Origin: an uncultured Eubacteriales bacterium
GTDB lineage: Bacteria > Bacillota > Clostridia > Christensenellales > Borkfalkiaceae
NCBI GenBank assembly: GCA_900542935.1
Contig: UQPN01000015.1
Location: 1-56,982 of the forward strand
Direction: 5' to 3'
Length of the DNA stretch: 56,982 nucleotides
A model generated the notes under the pieces. The model worked only from the letters and a program-made list of their open reading frames with translations. It did no database searches and was not told where the DNA came from. Position 1 is the first letter of the stretch. Each line of letters opens with the position of its first letter. This document shows positions 8,629 to 16,935 of this stretch, piece by piece. The position numbers and the translations under genes are program-made.

Positions 8629-9690
8629 TTATTTTGCTTTCAGAAAATTTTTCAGTTCCGCCGCGTTTCCTTCCAAGGCGCAGCGCGCCGCCGTTTTCCG
8701 CGCTTCCGCCGATAAAAACGCGTCCGCGTACAGCCGCGCCCCGCCGCAGGAAAACAGTTCGTTTTCCAGTTGCGCCGCTATGCCGCCCGTTTCGCCGCCG
8801 TACGCTTTGTAATACGCCGAAAACATTCCTAATTCCGTCAGCCGCTTCTGCACGTTTTCCGAAAGCAGATATTGTATGAACGCCGCGGCGGCTTCTCTTT
8901 TTTTCTCGTCCGTCCGCGCTTTCATCACGCCGATTTGCTGATACAAATCGTTATACCCGGGCAAAAACTCCGCGCGCACCTGCCTGTTTCTCGCCGCAAA
9001 CCGATAAATATCCCTGCCCGTGCCCAGAAGATACTTTTTTTCTCCGTTTAAAAACGCCGCGTACGCCGCCACGCTTTCCGTAACGCCGCCGGAAAGTTTT
9101 TCGCCCGGAAAGGCGATCGCCGCGGCGGCTTCCGCCAGATTTTTTCCGCCCGAAGAAATCAGCGTGTTTTCCGCCGAAACGTCCGAAAAATCTCCGTTTT
9201 CCGTGTAAAGCGCGTAGACGTTCACGCACCACGGCACGGCGAACGCGGCTTTGCCCGTTCCCGCGCCGCGTCCCGCTTTCAGCGTTTTCGTAAATTCCGC
9301 GCTCAGCGGCATAAACGCCGCCGTATCCGCTTCCGCGCCGATGCCGAACGACAGCAAATCGGGCGTTTCGCCCTTTAAAAAAGCCGCTTGCAGCCCCTCC
9401 GCCGAATAGGAAGAAACCAGCACCGCAACGCCGCGGTTTTTCTTTCCGTACTCCGCGGCAACCCGCTTTAAAAACGCCGCGCGGGAGCCTTTTCCTCCCT
9501 CGAACGTATCCGTGTGCCACAGCGAAAGCACCGCCGGGCGATCGGCGCCGACGTTATTTTCTTGCCCGCCGCCGCGCGCACGCAGATACGGAAACGCGTA
9601 AAACGCCGATAAAAAACATATGGCAAAAAGCGCGCACCACCACAGCGCGCGCCCGAAAAATTTACGTGTTTTTTCCGGGAAAAGCTTCAT
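8629..9690 (-). CDS. Membrane-anchored solute-binding-like protein
   Basis: The 353-residue protein has a positively charged N-terminus and one hydrophobic segment (about 13-35, ending SAFYAF). It continues as a periplasmic-binding-protein-like domain: VLSLWHTDTFEGGKGSR, LLSFGIG, AFAVPWCVNVYALYT and a C-terminal EAAAAFIQYLLSENVQKRL. This order resembles family 1 extracellular sugar-binding proteins of CUT1 importers. There is no lipobox Cys, so it would be held by its N-terminal helix or cleaved. No permease or ATPase is adjacent; it follows the CPBP protease gene by 29 bases in the dgt-lgt-like-CPBP unit. The ligand is unknown. Confidence 0.7.
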   Translation of the reverse strand: MKLFPEKTRKFFGRALWWCALFAICFLSAFYAFPYLRARGGGQENNVGADRPAVLSLWHTDTFEGGKGSRAAFLKRVAAEYGKKNRGVAVLVSSYSAEGLQAAFLKGETPDLLSFGIGAEADTAAFMPLSAEFTKTLKAGRGAGTGKAAFAVPWCVNVYALYTENGDFSDVSAENTLISSGGKNLAEAAAAIAFPGEKLSGGVTESVAAYAAFLNGEKKYLLGTGRDIYRFAARNRQVRAEFLPGYNDLYQQIGVMKARTDEKKREAAAAFIQYLLSENVQKRLTELGMFSAYYKAYGGETGGIAAQLENELFSCGGARLYADAFLSAEARKTAARCALEGNAAELKNFLKAK

Positions 9691-9719
9691 CGGTTATTCC
9701 TATGCTTTTCCCGCGCGGA

Positions 9720-10628
9720 TTATGCCGTTTCCGGCGCTTCCGCGGCGATTTTATAAAAACAATCCGTGCTTTCTTTTTTCATGCGGAACAAATCGGAAAT
9801 CACCCAAGCCGCCGTAAATACGCCCAGAACGCACGTAAAGGCGATGATTGTCGGCGTATCCCAGGCGCCGCGCCCGAATTTTTCCGTCAGCGTGCCGCAG
9901 AAATTGAAGATCGCGTGCAGCGCCACGCAGAAAGATATGTTTTTCGTACGCAGCAGCGTGTAGGCGCACATGCCGCCGAGGAGGAACGAATACCCCGTTT
10001 GCAGCAACACCGCCCCCGGCGAGGACGTAAACAGATTTAACAGATGCGCCGCCGCGAAAATCGCGGAAGAAATCGCAACGGAAGCAAAAATCCGTTTTCC
10101 GTCGCCGCGACGATTTTCAAGCACCGTAAGAAACACCGCGCCGCGGAAGAGCGTTTCTTCGAACGCCGCCACGGCAACGCACTCCGCCGCGAACGTCAGG
10201 GCGTACCACGCCATTTTCGCCCCGGAATAATCCAGCGAAGAATTTTTAAAAATCAGCGACAGAACGGGCGGGTTGAGAAGAGCAACGAAAAAACACGGCA
10301 ACGTGCGCAAAAACGCTTTTCCTCCGCATTTTCCGAAAACGCGCACGTTTAAATAACGCACGGCGAGCGCCGCCGCGGCGAAACCGAGCAGGCGCGATAA
10401 AATCGTATCCGCACTGTCCGAAAGAATCCGCATTTCCCGTTCGGAAAATTTTTCCGCCGTGCCGGGCGAAGCAAACAACGCGCGGTACAGCCACCCCTCG
10501 AAAAACATTTCGTACGCCGCAAGCATCAGAAGAAGCGCCGCGGCTGCCGCAAGACGCGCGCGATTTTTCCGCTTTTCATCCGCCTTTTGCTCCGACGTTT
10601 TTTCCGCGCCCGTTTCAGAATGGCTCAT
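9720..10628 (-). CDS. CPBP-family intramembrane glutamic protease
   Basis: The 302-residue protein has several hydrophobic segments and the three motifs of the CPBP (CAAX protease/bacteriocin-processing, PF02517) family: EETLFRG with Glu157-Glu158 and Arg162, FAAAH with His195, and HAIFNF with His238 and Asn242. Family members cleave substrates within the membrane; in bacteria they mature or confer immunity to peptides and, in the MYXO-CTERM and Synerg-CTERM systems, process C-terminal sorting signals. The substrate is unknown here. The start overlaps the end of the Lgt-like gene by 14 bases, so the two are translationally coupled. The charged N-terminus (1-26) is probably cytoplasmic. Confidence 0.88.
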   Translation of the reverse strand: MSHSETGAEKTSEQKADEKRKNRARLAAAAALLLMLAAYEMFFEGWLYRALFASPGTAEKFSEREMRILSDSADTILSRLLGFAAAALAVRYLNVRVFGKCGGKAFLRTLPCFFVALLNPPVLSLIFKNSSLDYSGAKMAWYALTFAAECVAVAAFEETLFRGAVFLTVLENRRGDGKRIFASVAISSAIFAAAHLLNLFTSSPGAVLLQTGYSFLLGGMCAYTLLRTKNISFCVALHAIFNFCGTLTEKFGRGAWDTPTIIAFTCVLGVFTAAWVISDLFRMKKESTDCFYKIAAEAPETA

Positions 10629-11433
10629 CTTCCTCTTTCCTCCGCAATTTCAGGCAGCGCCGCTCCGTATAAAACACCGCCGCCGCAACCGCCATCAAAA
10701 GCAGCGCCACCAGCTGCGAGGGCGATAAAAACGATACCACCGTGGCGCCGCGATCGTCCGCCCGCGCAAATTCTATGCAAAAACGCCACGCGCCGTACAA
10801 CGCCAGATACAGCGGCAGACCGTACGTTTTTTTACGCAGCGCGCGGAAAAAGAAAATCGCGCCGAGCGCCAGCAAAAACAGCGCTTCGTACAGCTGCACG
10901 GGCACGGTATATTCCGTCCGCAACACCTCTCCGTTTACGGAAAGGGTTAAAAGCGGCACCGTAAAGGGCCTTTTTTCCGCGTACACTTTGCCGTGGCAGC
11001 ACCCCGCGAACAAGCAGCCGAATCTGCCGAGAGCATGCGCCGCGCACACGCAGCACGCGGCGATATCCGCCACCGTAAAAAATTCCGTAAGATAGTAACG
11101 GGGATTTTCCGTCTTTTTAAACGCGATTTTTCCGCCGATAAAGTACACCAGTAGAAAGCACGCCGCGCCGCCCACGAATCCGCCGTAAAACGTCATGCCG
11201 CGCCAGGTGAAAACGCCCGTTTCCAGATAGTTGTAAAAACTTTGCGTAAGCACCGCGAAAAACCATCCGCCCGCCAGCGCGCACAACGTGCACGCCATCA
11301 CCAAAGACTGCAATTTTTTCTTGATTCCGCGCTTATCCGCCAGATACGAAAACAGAAGAATCGCCGCCGCAACGCCCGCGGCAATCAGAATATCGTATAA
11401 AGTCAGCCCGAATATAATTTCGTAAGGATACAA
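10615..11433 (-). CDS. Prolipoprotein diacylglyceryl transferase family protein (divergent, Cys-rich signature)
   Basis: The 272-residue polytopic membrane protein follows the LGT (PF01790) plan: YGGFVGG near 83-89, a signature region beginning GRFG at 136, PVQLYEA and YGAWRFCIEFARADDR. Lgt attaches diacylglycerol to the lipobox Cys of prolipoproteins. The normally invariant GRxGNFxNGE signature reads GRFGCLFAGCCHG (136-148): the essential Asn is Cys140, and Cys145, Cys146 and His147 are extra. The other conserved blocks are kept. It may therefore be a paralogue with a different acceptor, and a canonical lgt may exist elsewhere. The start is TTG at 11433, preceded by GGGAG. Upstream is dgt (24-base gap) and downstream the CPBP gene. 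Confidence 0.82.
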   Translation of the reverse strand: MYPYEIIFGLTLYDILIAAGVAAAILLFSYLADKRGIKKKLQSLVMACTLCALAGGWFFAVLTQSFYNYLETGVFTWRGMTFYGGFVGGAACFLLVYFIGGKIAFKKTENPRYYLTEFFTVADIAACCVCAAHALGRFGCLFAGCCHGKVYAEKRPFTVPLLTLSVNGEVLRTEYTVPVQLYEALFLLALGAIFFFRALRKKTYGLPLYLALYGAWRFCIEFARADDRGATVVSFLSPSQLVALLLMAVAAAVFYTERRCLKLRRKEEDEPF

Positions 11434-11457
11434 TGTTTTACTCTCCCTTCTTCCGTA

Positions 11458-12693
11458 TCAGTAGGTAATCAGTTCGTCGAAGCATTTCACGGCAAACCGA
11501 TCGGTCATTCCCGCGATGTAATCCAGCACGGCGCGCGCGTAAATCTGCCTGTTTTCCAGCGTGCCGTACACTTTTTCGTTCCGATACGACGCCTGTTTTT
11601 TCCAGCCCGCCTCGCGCGAAAAATCGTCGTCGCAGTACTTGAACAAATAATCGCAGAATTCGCTTACCAGCGTGGGATACGCCCGTTTTTTCTTTTCCAG
11701 CCCGCGCACGGGGTTTCCGCGATCGTAACAGGAATACAGCGTATAAAACAGCTCGCCTATCACAAGTTCCGCATAGCGGTTGAACGGCGCGAAACGCTTG
11801 TTTTTATAGATGTTTTCGTTGTTGAACGCCTTGATTTTCGTAAGCGTTTCCCCCATTTCTTCCGAAAAACAAATGCCTTTTTCCGGCGAAGAAACGGCGC
11901 AGACGTCTAAAATCATGTTGCTCATAATCGTGCTGGTGTTCACCGCTTCTCCGTTTTTCAAACCCACGATTTTCTGCAGTTTCGCAACGCTTGCCGGCGA
12001 TAAAAAGCCAAGGTTCAGCGCGTCCTCGATATCTCTGCCCACATACGCGATTTTATCGGAAAGTTTTACCACGCACCCCTCGTAGGTGGCGGGCTGATAT
12101 TTTCCGGGCGTAGTGAACTCATTCAGATCGATGAGTTCTTCGCGCGGCTTCACGCCGTTTTCGTCAACTTCGCCGCAGTGCGAAACGATGCCGTCGCGCA
12201 CGGCGTAAGTGAGGTTTAAATTACGGTACACGTTTTCGTGATCGGGCAGCAGTTCGATTTTATCGGCGAGGTACAATCCGTTTTTTTCGTGCCAGAACGT
12301 TTCGCCGTTCAGATATTTATTATAAAGCTTGCCGATGATTCTTTCGCCGTGGTGCCCGAACGGCGCATGTCCCAGATCGTGCGCCATAGCGATGGCGCGG
12401 GTGAGCTCGTCGTTGAGTTTCAGCCGCTTCGCAATGGTATACGCCGCCGATTCCACGTGCAGCACGTGCTCCATCCGCGTGCAGATATGGTCGTTTTCGA
12501 TGTTGTAAAACACCTGCGTTTTATGCTTCAGGCGGCGGTACGCCGTAGAGTGAAGCACCCGCGTGTAATCGCGCGCGAACGGCGAGCGCACCTCGCCTTT
12601 TTCGGAATACAGTCCGTTTTCGCGCCGCGTAAATTCTTCGTAGCGCGGATTGCGTTTATCCGCCGCCACTTCTTTAAAATCGGTTTTCGGCAT
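11458..12693 (-). CDS. dgt: Deoxyguanosinetriphosphate triphosphohydrolase-like protein
   Basis: HD-domain dNTPase that cleaves dNTPs to deoxynucleoside and triphosphate, affecting dNTP pools. Its 411 residues contain RVLHSTAYRRLKHKTQVF, RMEHVLHVE (metal His) and the HD motif MAHDLGHAPFGHHGE near residue 105-120, and later KLSDKIAYVGRDIEDAL, which supplies the second metal Asp. Length and motifs fit the short Dgt-like subfamily of Gram-positives. Start ATG 12693 has a GGGAGG ribosome binding site. It has its own promoter (12761-12789) and heads the unit dgt, Lgt-like, CPBP protease, solute-binding-like protein. Confidence 0.93.
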   Translation of the reverse strand: MPKTDFKEVAADKRNPRYEEFTRRENGLYSEKGEVRSPFARDYTRVLHSTAYRRLKHKTQVFYNIENDHICTRMEHVLHVESAAYTIAKRLKLNDELTRAIAMAHDLGHAPFGHHGERIIGKLYNKYLNGETFWHEKNGLYLADKIELLPDHENVYRNLNLTYAVRDGIVSHCGEVDENGVKPREELIDLNEFTTPGKYQPATYEGCVVKLSDKIAYVGRDIEDALNLGFLSPASVAKLQKIVGLKNGEAVNTSTIMSNMILDVCAVSSPEKGICFSEEMGETLTKIKAFNNENIYKNKRFAPFNRYAELVIGELFYTLYSCYDRGNPVRGLEKKKRAYPTLVSEFCDYLFKYCDDDFSREAGWKKQASYRNEKVYGTLENRQIYARAVLDYIAGMTDRFAVKCFDELITY

Positions 12694-12760
12694 CGTTTTT
12701 CCTCCCGGAAACAGCGTTTTTTTGCGTAATTTTACGCGTTTTTACGTTGTTTCCGACTCT

Positions 12761-12789
12761 ATTTTAGCATAAAAAACGTAAAAATTCAA
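12761..12789 (-). promoter_or_regulatory. SigA-type promoter of the dgt unit
   Basis: Minus strand: TTGAAT (12784-12789), 17 bases, TAAAAT (12761-12766). The expected transcript start is near 12754, about 60 nt before the dgt ATG. Confidence 0.7.
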
Positions 12790-12812
12790 CCGTACAAGCC
12801 CGAAAAACGCAA

Positions 12813-12840
12813 AAAAATCGCCGTTTTTCAGGCGATTTTT
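12813..12840 (-). terminator. Rho-independent terminator of the ABC-HMA operon
   Basis: A 10-base-pair stem (12813-12822 with 12831-12840) of the type AAAAATCGCC/GGCGATTTTT encloses an 8-base loop. On the minus strand it is followed by a T run. It lies after the HMA gene and before the dgt promoter. Confidence 0.8.
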
Positions 12841-12876
12841 ACGCTTTTTTGCGCTGTTTTTTACGTATTTCCGCAC

Positions 12877-13128
12877 TTATTTAAAGAACGGAAATCCATT
12901 TTTCTTATATTCCTCTTCCGAAAAAGCGGTTACTTTATAGCCCAGCGCGCCCAGAACTTCCGCCGCTTTTTTTTCGTCGATTGCGTTTTCGGAAAGAATT
13001 TCGCAGCGGTTTTTCGCGTGCGACGAACTCACTTTTTTTACGTTGAAGTTTGCGCGGATCGCGTCGTTCACATGGCTTTCGCACATGCCGCACATCATGC
13101 CGTCTATCGTTAAAATTGTTTTTTTCAT
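12877..13128 (-). CDS. Heavy-metal-associated (HMA) domain protein, copper-chaperone-like
   Basis: This 83-residue protein is a single ferredoxin-like HMA domain. Its metal loop GMMCGMC has Cys13 and Cys16 in the MxCxxC arrangement of CopZ/Atx1-type Cu(I) chaperones. A later ALGYKV stretch matches the family's final beta strand. No P-type ATPase or copper repressor is nearby. It follows the FtsX permease gene by 28 bases, has an AAAGGAG ribosome binding site and precedes a terminator, so it is the last gene of the ABC operon. The metal and partner are unproven. Confidence 0.85.
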   Translation of the reverse strand: MKKTILTIDGMMCGMCESHVNDAIRANFNVKKVSSSHAKNRCEILSENAIDEKKAAEVLGALGYKVTAFSEEEYKKNGFPFFK

Positions 13129-13156
13129 GGTTGTATCTCCTTTGCCCCCCGCGGGA

Positions 13157-15547
13157 TTATTCGGCGCCTTTGAGGGCTTCCACCATATCGATTTTTTTAT
13201 TTTTCTTCGCCACGAACAGACTGACTACCAGCGAAACGCAGAACGTTAAAAGCGTACTGATTAAAAACGTTTTCCGGCCCATCACCACGCGCATTTCGTA
13301 TTCGGAAGCGAGCTCTTTCACCAGATAGCCGAGCGTGCCTGCGGCAAGCGGCAAACCGAGTATCACGCCGATTACCGTTACCCACATATTCTGCCCGATT
13401 AAAAGCCCGGCGATTTTTTTATCTTTGAAGCCCACCACTTTCAGCGTTGCCATTTCGCGGTAGCGTTCGGTGTAGCTCATTACGCCGAGATTGTACAAAA
13501 CCACCACGCCCAGCACGATAGCCGCGGCAATCAGCACCGTTACCGACAAATTCAGCAGACTTGTAAACGTTTCGAACGATTCCACGATAGACTGCTTATC
13601 CTGTATTTCGAAATTCTTCGTCAGCGCGTCGTCGAGCAGAACGTTCTTTACGGCGGAGGTGTACAGACTGTCCGTTTTATAGCCCGTGACGCCGCACGCT
13701 TCGGCGTATGCGTTTGTGATTGCGACGCTTTCCGACGAAGAGTAAATAACGCCGTTGACTTTCAGCGTATATTCTTTATCGGTGCCGTACGGACTTATTG
13801 TAAACGTATCGCCCGCTTTTAATTTGTATTCGTCCGCGATGCGACGGCAGAGATACGCGCCGTCGTTCCGCAACGGAACAAGCGCGCCTTTTTTATCAAG
13901 AAACCGTACTTTATCGTGTTTAATATCGTAAATATCCAGCGAAACGCCCTTGTCGCCTATTTCCACGCCGACGGAGGCGCTGGCGTCCGCGGCGTATTTT
14001 TCCGCGATTTCCGCCACGGTTTCTTCGCTTGCAGAAGATACGTAAATGCGGCTGGAATAATTCATCGCCTTATCGTAATAATCGGTTAAAAACGCGTTCA
14101 TCGTATCGTTCATGCCCAGCGCGCCCGCCATTAAAACGGTGCAGCCGATAATGCCGATAAGGCTCATCAGCGTGCGGGATTTGTGCCGCATGACGTCGCG
14201 CAGGTTCCAACGCGTGCCGAACGAAAACTTCTTCCACGCCTTCGTTTTTTCGATAGCGAGATTTTTCATCTTCTTCGGCGCGTACGGACGAAGCGCGTCC
14301 GCCGCCGTGCCGCGCAGCATGCTCTTTACCGAAAGAAAGCCGATGAGCGTGAGCGCAAACAAAACGGCAATCATCACTACGACGCAGAAAAACGGCATGT
14401 GCAGCTTCCAGTACGGCAGATCCATATACGTACCCATCATGCCCGAAGGATTCATAATGATATACGCGATTCCGTAGCCGAGCGCGATACCCAGCGCCGC
14501 GCCGACGATGCCGATGGCGAGCGCATACGAGGAATAATGCGCAAGAATCCGCTTGTTTTTATAGCCGAGCGCTTTCAGCGTGCCGATCTGCGTTTTTTCC
14601 TTCGCCGCGATACGGTGCATGGTAGTAATCATGGTAAGCACCGCGATGGCAAGGAACAGCACGGGCAGCACCGCGCCCATCGTCTGCCCTTCTTCGACTT
14701 CGCCGTGCGCTAAAGCGTAGGACGAGCTTTCTTCTTTGGACAAGATAAACATCGTTTTGCCGAGCGCGGCGTTTACCGCGTCGGAAAATTTTTGCTTCGT
14801 AAAATCGTCGAAATTATTTACGCGGACGTTGATCTGCGCGTATAACGGCGAAGGAAGCCCCGCGGATTCGCAGATTTTTTTGTACGCCGCGGGCGTTATG
14901 TAGGCGTAGCCGAACATTTTATAATCGGCCATCAACTGCGTGGAATCCTGTACGCACACCATATATTCGCCCGATTTGATAAGTCCCGCCACTTTGAATT
15001 CGAGCGGCTCGCTCACGCCCTGCACCGCGCCGAACGTGAGCGTATCGCCGACTTTTATTTCTTTTTCTTCGGCGAACTTATCGGAAACCCAGATTTTATC
15101 GGCAGCCGCTTTATCGTAAGCTTCGCCGTTCGTTACGTTGAAAAACGAAACGCTTTCGCTTTCCGTAACGGTGATTGCCGCGCGGGGAATTTTATCCTTG
15201 CCCGTTCCGTCTTTTTCCGTTTTGATTTTTTCGCCGTTTACCAAGGTAACGTCGGCGTTGACGGAAAAGAATCTTGCGGCGTCTTTCACGCCGTCGAGTT
15301 CTTTTATTTTCTGCAAATCATTCTCGGAAAACGTTGCGGTTACGCCGCCGGTTTTCGCGGAAGAAGAATAAATTTTATAATCGGCAAGCCCCGTTTCTTC
15401 GAACAGGCGGTTTGTGTTTTTTTCGATGGAAACCCATTCCATATTCGCGCCGACGAAAACGCCGAAGCCGAGCGCGATCATGATGATCATGGAAATGAAC
15501 TGCGCTTTGTATTGCCCCATCGTGCGAAGCAGTTTTTTGAATAACAT
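13157..15547 (-). CDS. ABC transporter permease, FtsX/MacB type
   Basis: A 796-residue membrane protein with two FtsX-like halves. An N-terminal helix (about 12-35) and an extracytoplasmic domain are followed by a three-helix block with the conserved AAKEKTQIGTLKALGYKNKRI. A second helix (TLMSLIGIIGCTVLMAGALG) leads to another extracytoplasmic domain and a final block with TERYREMATLKVVGFKDKKI. The two TLKxLG(Y/F)K motifs contact the ATPase. Proteins of this type export lipids, peptides or antibiotics, or act as mechanotransmitters; the cargo is unknown. Ribosome binding site AAAGGAGG. It follows the ATPase gene by 12 bases. Confidence 0.92.
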   Translation of the reverse strand: MLFKKLLRTMGQYKAQFISMIIMIALGFGVFVGANMEWVSIEKNTNRLFEETGLADYKIYSSSAKTGGVTATFSENDLQKIKELDGVKDAARFFSVNADVTLVNGEKIKTEKDGTGKDKIPRAAITVTESESVSFFNVTNGEAYDKAAADKIWVSDKFAEEKEIKVGDTLTFGAVQGVSEPLEFKVAGLIKSGEYMVCVQDSTQLMADYKMFGYAYITPAAYKKICESAGLPSPLYAQINVRVNNFDDFTKQKFSDAVNAALGKTMFILSKEESSSYALAHGEVEEGQTMGAVLPVLFLAIAVLTMITTMHRIAAKEKTQIGTLKALGYKNKRILAHYSSYALAIGIVGAALGIALGYGIAYIIMNPSGMMGTYMDLPYWKLHMPFFCVVVMIAVLFALTLIGFLSVKSMLRGTAADALRPYAPKKMKNLAIEKTKAWKKFSFGTRWNLRDVMRHKSRTLMSLIGIIGCTVLMAGALGMNDTMNAFLTDYYDKAMNYSSRIYVSSASEETVAEIAEKYAADASASVGVEIGDKGVSLDIYDIKHDKVRFLDKKGALVPLRNDGAYLCRRIADEYKLKAGDTFTISPYGTDKEYTLKVNGVIYSSSESVAITNAYAEACGVTGYKTDSLYTSAVKNVLLDDALTKNFEIQDKQSIVESFETFTSLLNLSVTVLIAAAIVLGVVVLYNLGVMSYTERYREMATLKVVGFKDKKIAGLLIGQNMWVTVIGVILGLPLAAGTLGYLVKELASEYEMRVVMGRKTFLISTLLTFCVSLVVSLFVAKKNKKIDMVEALKGAE

Positions 15548-15559
15548 TGCCGCCTCCTT

Positions 15560-16261
15560 TTACCAGTCGACTTCGTCGGCGGAAAGCGGGTGTTCCTGCT
15601 CTTCGAAAAATTTGATTTTGCCGTTCTTCACGCGCACCACCACGTCTGCCATTTTTGCGATGTTCTGGTTGTGCGTTACGATGATAATCGTCTTTTTATA
15701 ATCGCGCGCCATTTTTAAAAGCAATTTTAAAACCAGTACGCCCGTTTCGGAATCGAGCGCGCCCGTGGGCTCGTCGCAAAGAAGTATTTTGGGGTTTTTC
15801 GCAAGCGCGCGGGCGATGGAAACGCGCTGTTGTTCGCCGCCCGACAGTTCCGCGGGGAAGTTTTTCATATGATCGGCAAGCCCTACCGCCGAAATCATTT
15901 CCGCGGGATCGAGCGCGTTTTTCGAAAGCTCTTTTACCAGCGCGACGTTTTCGTACACCGTGAGCGTGGGAATGAGATTGTAAAACTGAAAGACGAAGCC
16001 AACCTTTTCCGCACGGTATTCCGCCAGCTCGTCGCCCGAAAGCTTCGAAATATCTCTGCCGTCTACCGTAATCGTGCCGCTTGTGGGAGAATCCAGCCCG
16101 CCCAGCAGGTTTAAAAGCGTGCTTTTGCCCGCGCCGCTGGGACCGAGCACCACGATGAACTTACCCTCTTCCAGCGATAAATTCACGCCGTCCAGCGCTT
16201 TCAGTTCGTGATCGCCGCTGGTATACACGCGCGTTACGTCTTTCATTTCCACTAAAGCCAT
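15560..16261 (-). CDS. ABC transporter ATP-binding protein, MacB/LolD type
   Basis: The 233-residue ATPase has Walker A GPSGAGKST near 38-46, a Q-loop (FVFQFYNLIPTLTV), the signature LSGGEQQR near 139, Walker B LLCDEPTGALD and an H-loop (VTHNQ). FQFYNLIPTLT is typical of ATPases paired with FtsX-like permeases. It powers the permease encoded directly downstream. The start ATG 16261 has AAAGGAG. The gene is the first of the operon, behind a consensus promoter and a structured leader of about 195 nt. Confidence 0.95.
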   Translation of the reverse strand: MALVEMKDVTRVYTSGDHELKALDGVNLSLEEGKFIVVLGPSGAGKSTLLNLLGGLDSPTSGTITVDGRDISKLSGDELAEYRAEKVGFVFQFYNLIPTLTVYENVALVKELSKNALDPAEMISAVGLADHMKNFPAELSGGEQQRVSIARALAKNPKILLCDEPTGALDSETGVLVLKLLLKMARDYKKTIIIVTHNQNIAKMADVVVRVKNGKIKFFEEQEHPLSADEVDW

Positions 16262-16457
16262 ACTCTCTTTCTCCTTTTTTTGTATATCTTCTTATATATC
16301 ATAGGTTAGCAAAAGCTAACTACATGACGTGCAACCGTGTAAAAACAGCACGGCTGCACGGAAAATTCTTTTTCTCCCGGACCTTTGCGGGAAGTCCGGG
16401 AAAAGTGGTTAGCAACGGCTAACCGTAAGACAAAAAATAAACGGTTTTTTCGAACCT
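16262..16457 (-). promoter_or_regulatory. Palindrome-rich leader of the ABC-HMA operon
   Basis: The predicted untranslated leader holds four inverted repeats. In minus-strand order they are GGTTAGC-N4-GCTAACC (16407-16424), TCCCGGAC/GTCCGGGA (16375-16401), CGTGCAnCCGTG/CACGGnTGCACG (16328-16360, one mismatch that is a G-T pair on this strand) and GTTAGC-N4-GCTAAC (16305-16320). The first and last share the same half-site, GTTAGC, which suggests either a pair of repressor operators (TetR-like spacing) or an RNA fold. No T tract follows any of them, so they do not look like plain terminators. No regulator gene is adjacent. Confidence 0.6.
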
Positions 16458-16463
16458 AAAAAA

Positions 16464-16492
16464 ATTATAGCGCAAAAAAGCGGGAATGTCAA
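16464..16492 (-). promoter_or_regulatory. Consensus SigA promoter of the ABC-HMA operon
   Basis: Minus strand: TTGACA (16487-16492), exactly 17 bases, TATAAT (16464-16469), a full match at both boxes. The expected start is near 16457. Such a strong promoter usually implies repression or attenuation, fitting the palindromes just downstream. Confidence 0.88.
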
Positions 16493-16935
16493 ACGTTTGA
16501 ACGGCGGTTTTTCAAGGTTTTTAAGAAAATTTTTCGGGCGAGCGTTATAAGCAGCTGTTTATCGGCAAACCGCCCCTTTTTGACGCTTTGCGCGGGAATC
16601 TTTTTCAGGGAAACAGGTTGCCGCCCTTTTGTTTGAAAATTTTGCGAATCGTAAATGCAGTTGCCCCTCACCACCTTGCTTCGCAAGGAGCCTCCCCCCA
16701 AGGGGAAGCCTTGACATAAGGAAAGGCTTCACATTTTTGCCGAAGAAAATGAAGTTCGCTGAATTTTTTTTCAGGCAAGGGGAAGCCGCAAAGCGGCTGA
16801 CAATTTTTGCCGAAAAAATAAAGTTCTCTGTATTTTTTTCAGGCAAGAGGAAAAGCCGGGAACAAGGCGCAAATTTTGATTTCAACAGTTTGTAACAATC
16901 CGTTACGAAACGCGCGACGCCCGCCGCACATCTTG
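16493..16935. other. Gene-free spacer between the ABC promoter and the anion permease
   Basis: Apart from repeat copy B I see no gene here. Short open frames in this stretch are made of the repeat itself. Near 16890-16904 there is a small inverted repeat (GTAAC-N5-GTTAC) with no T tract, so the end of the permease transcript is not defined. Confidence 0.55.
16625..16860 (+). repeat. Interspersed GC-rich hairpin repeat, copy B
   Basis: It begins CCCTTTTGTTTGAAAATTTT and GCGAATCGTAAATG, as in copy C. The GCCCCTCA block and CCTCCCCCCAAGGGGAAGCC stem follow. A unit of about 73 bases (AAGCC-palindrome-GGCTGACAATTTTTGCCGAA through TTTCAGGCAAG) is then present one and a half to two times in tandem. 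Confidence 0.8.

Noticed and set aside
8629..9690. Lipoprotein assignment for the solute-binding-like protein
   Set aside because: No lipobox Cys after the hydrophobic segment; the two Cys lie within it.
16375..16401. TCCCGGAC/GTCCGGGA hairpin as a terminator
   Set aside because: No T run follows on either strand, and it lies within the predicted leader of the ABC operon.
16625..16860. Possible CRISPR array
   Set aside because: Units are unevenly spaced, imperfect, lack unique spacers of constant length and have no cas genes nearby.
16559..16895. Overlapping short frames on both strands at 16.6-16.9 kb
   Set aside because: They are composed of the intergenic hairpin repeat itself, with no start signals.
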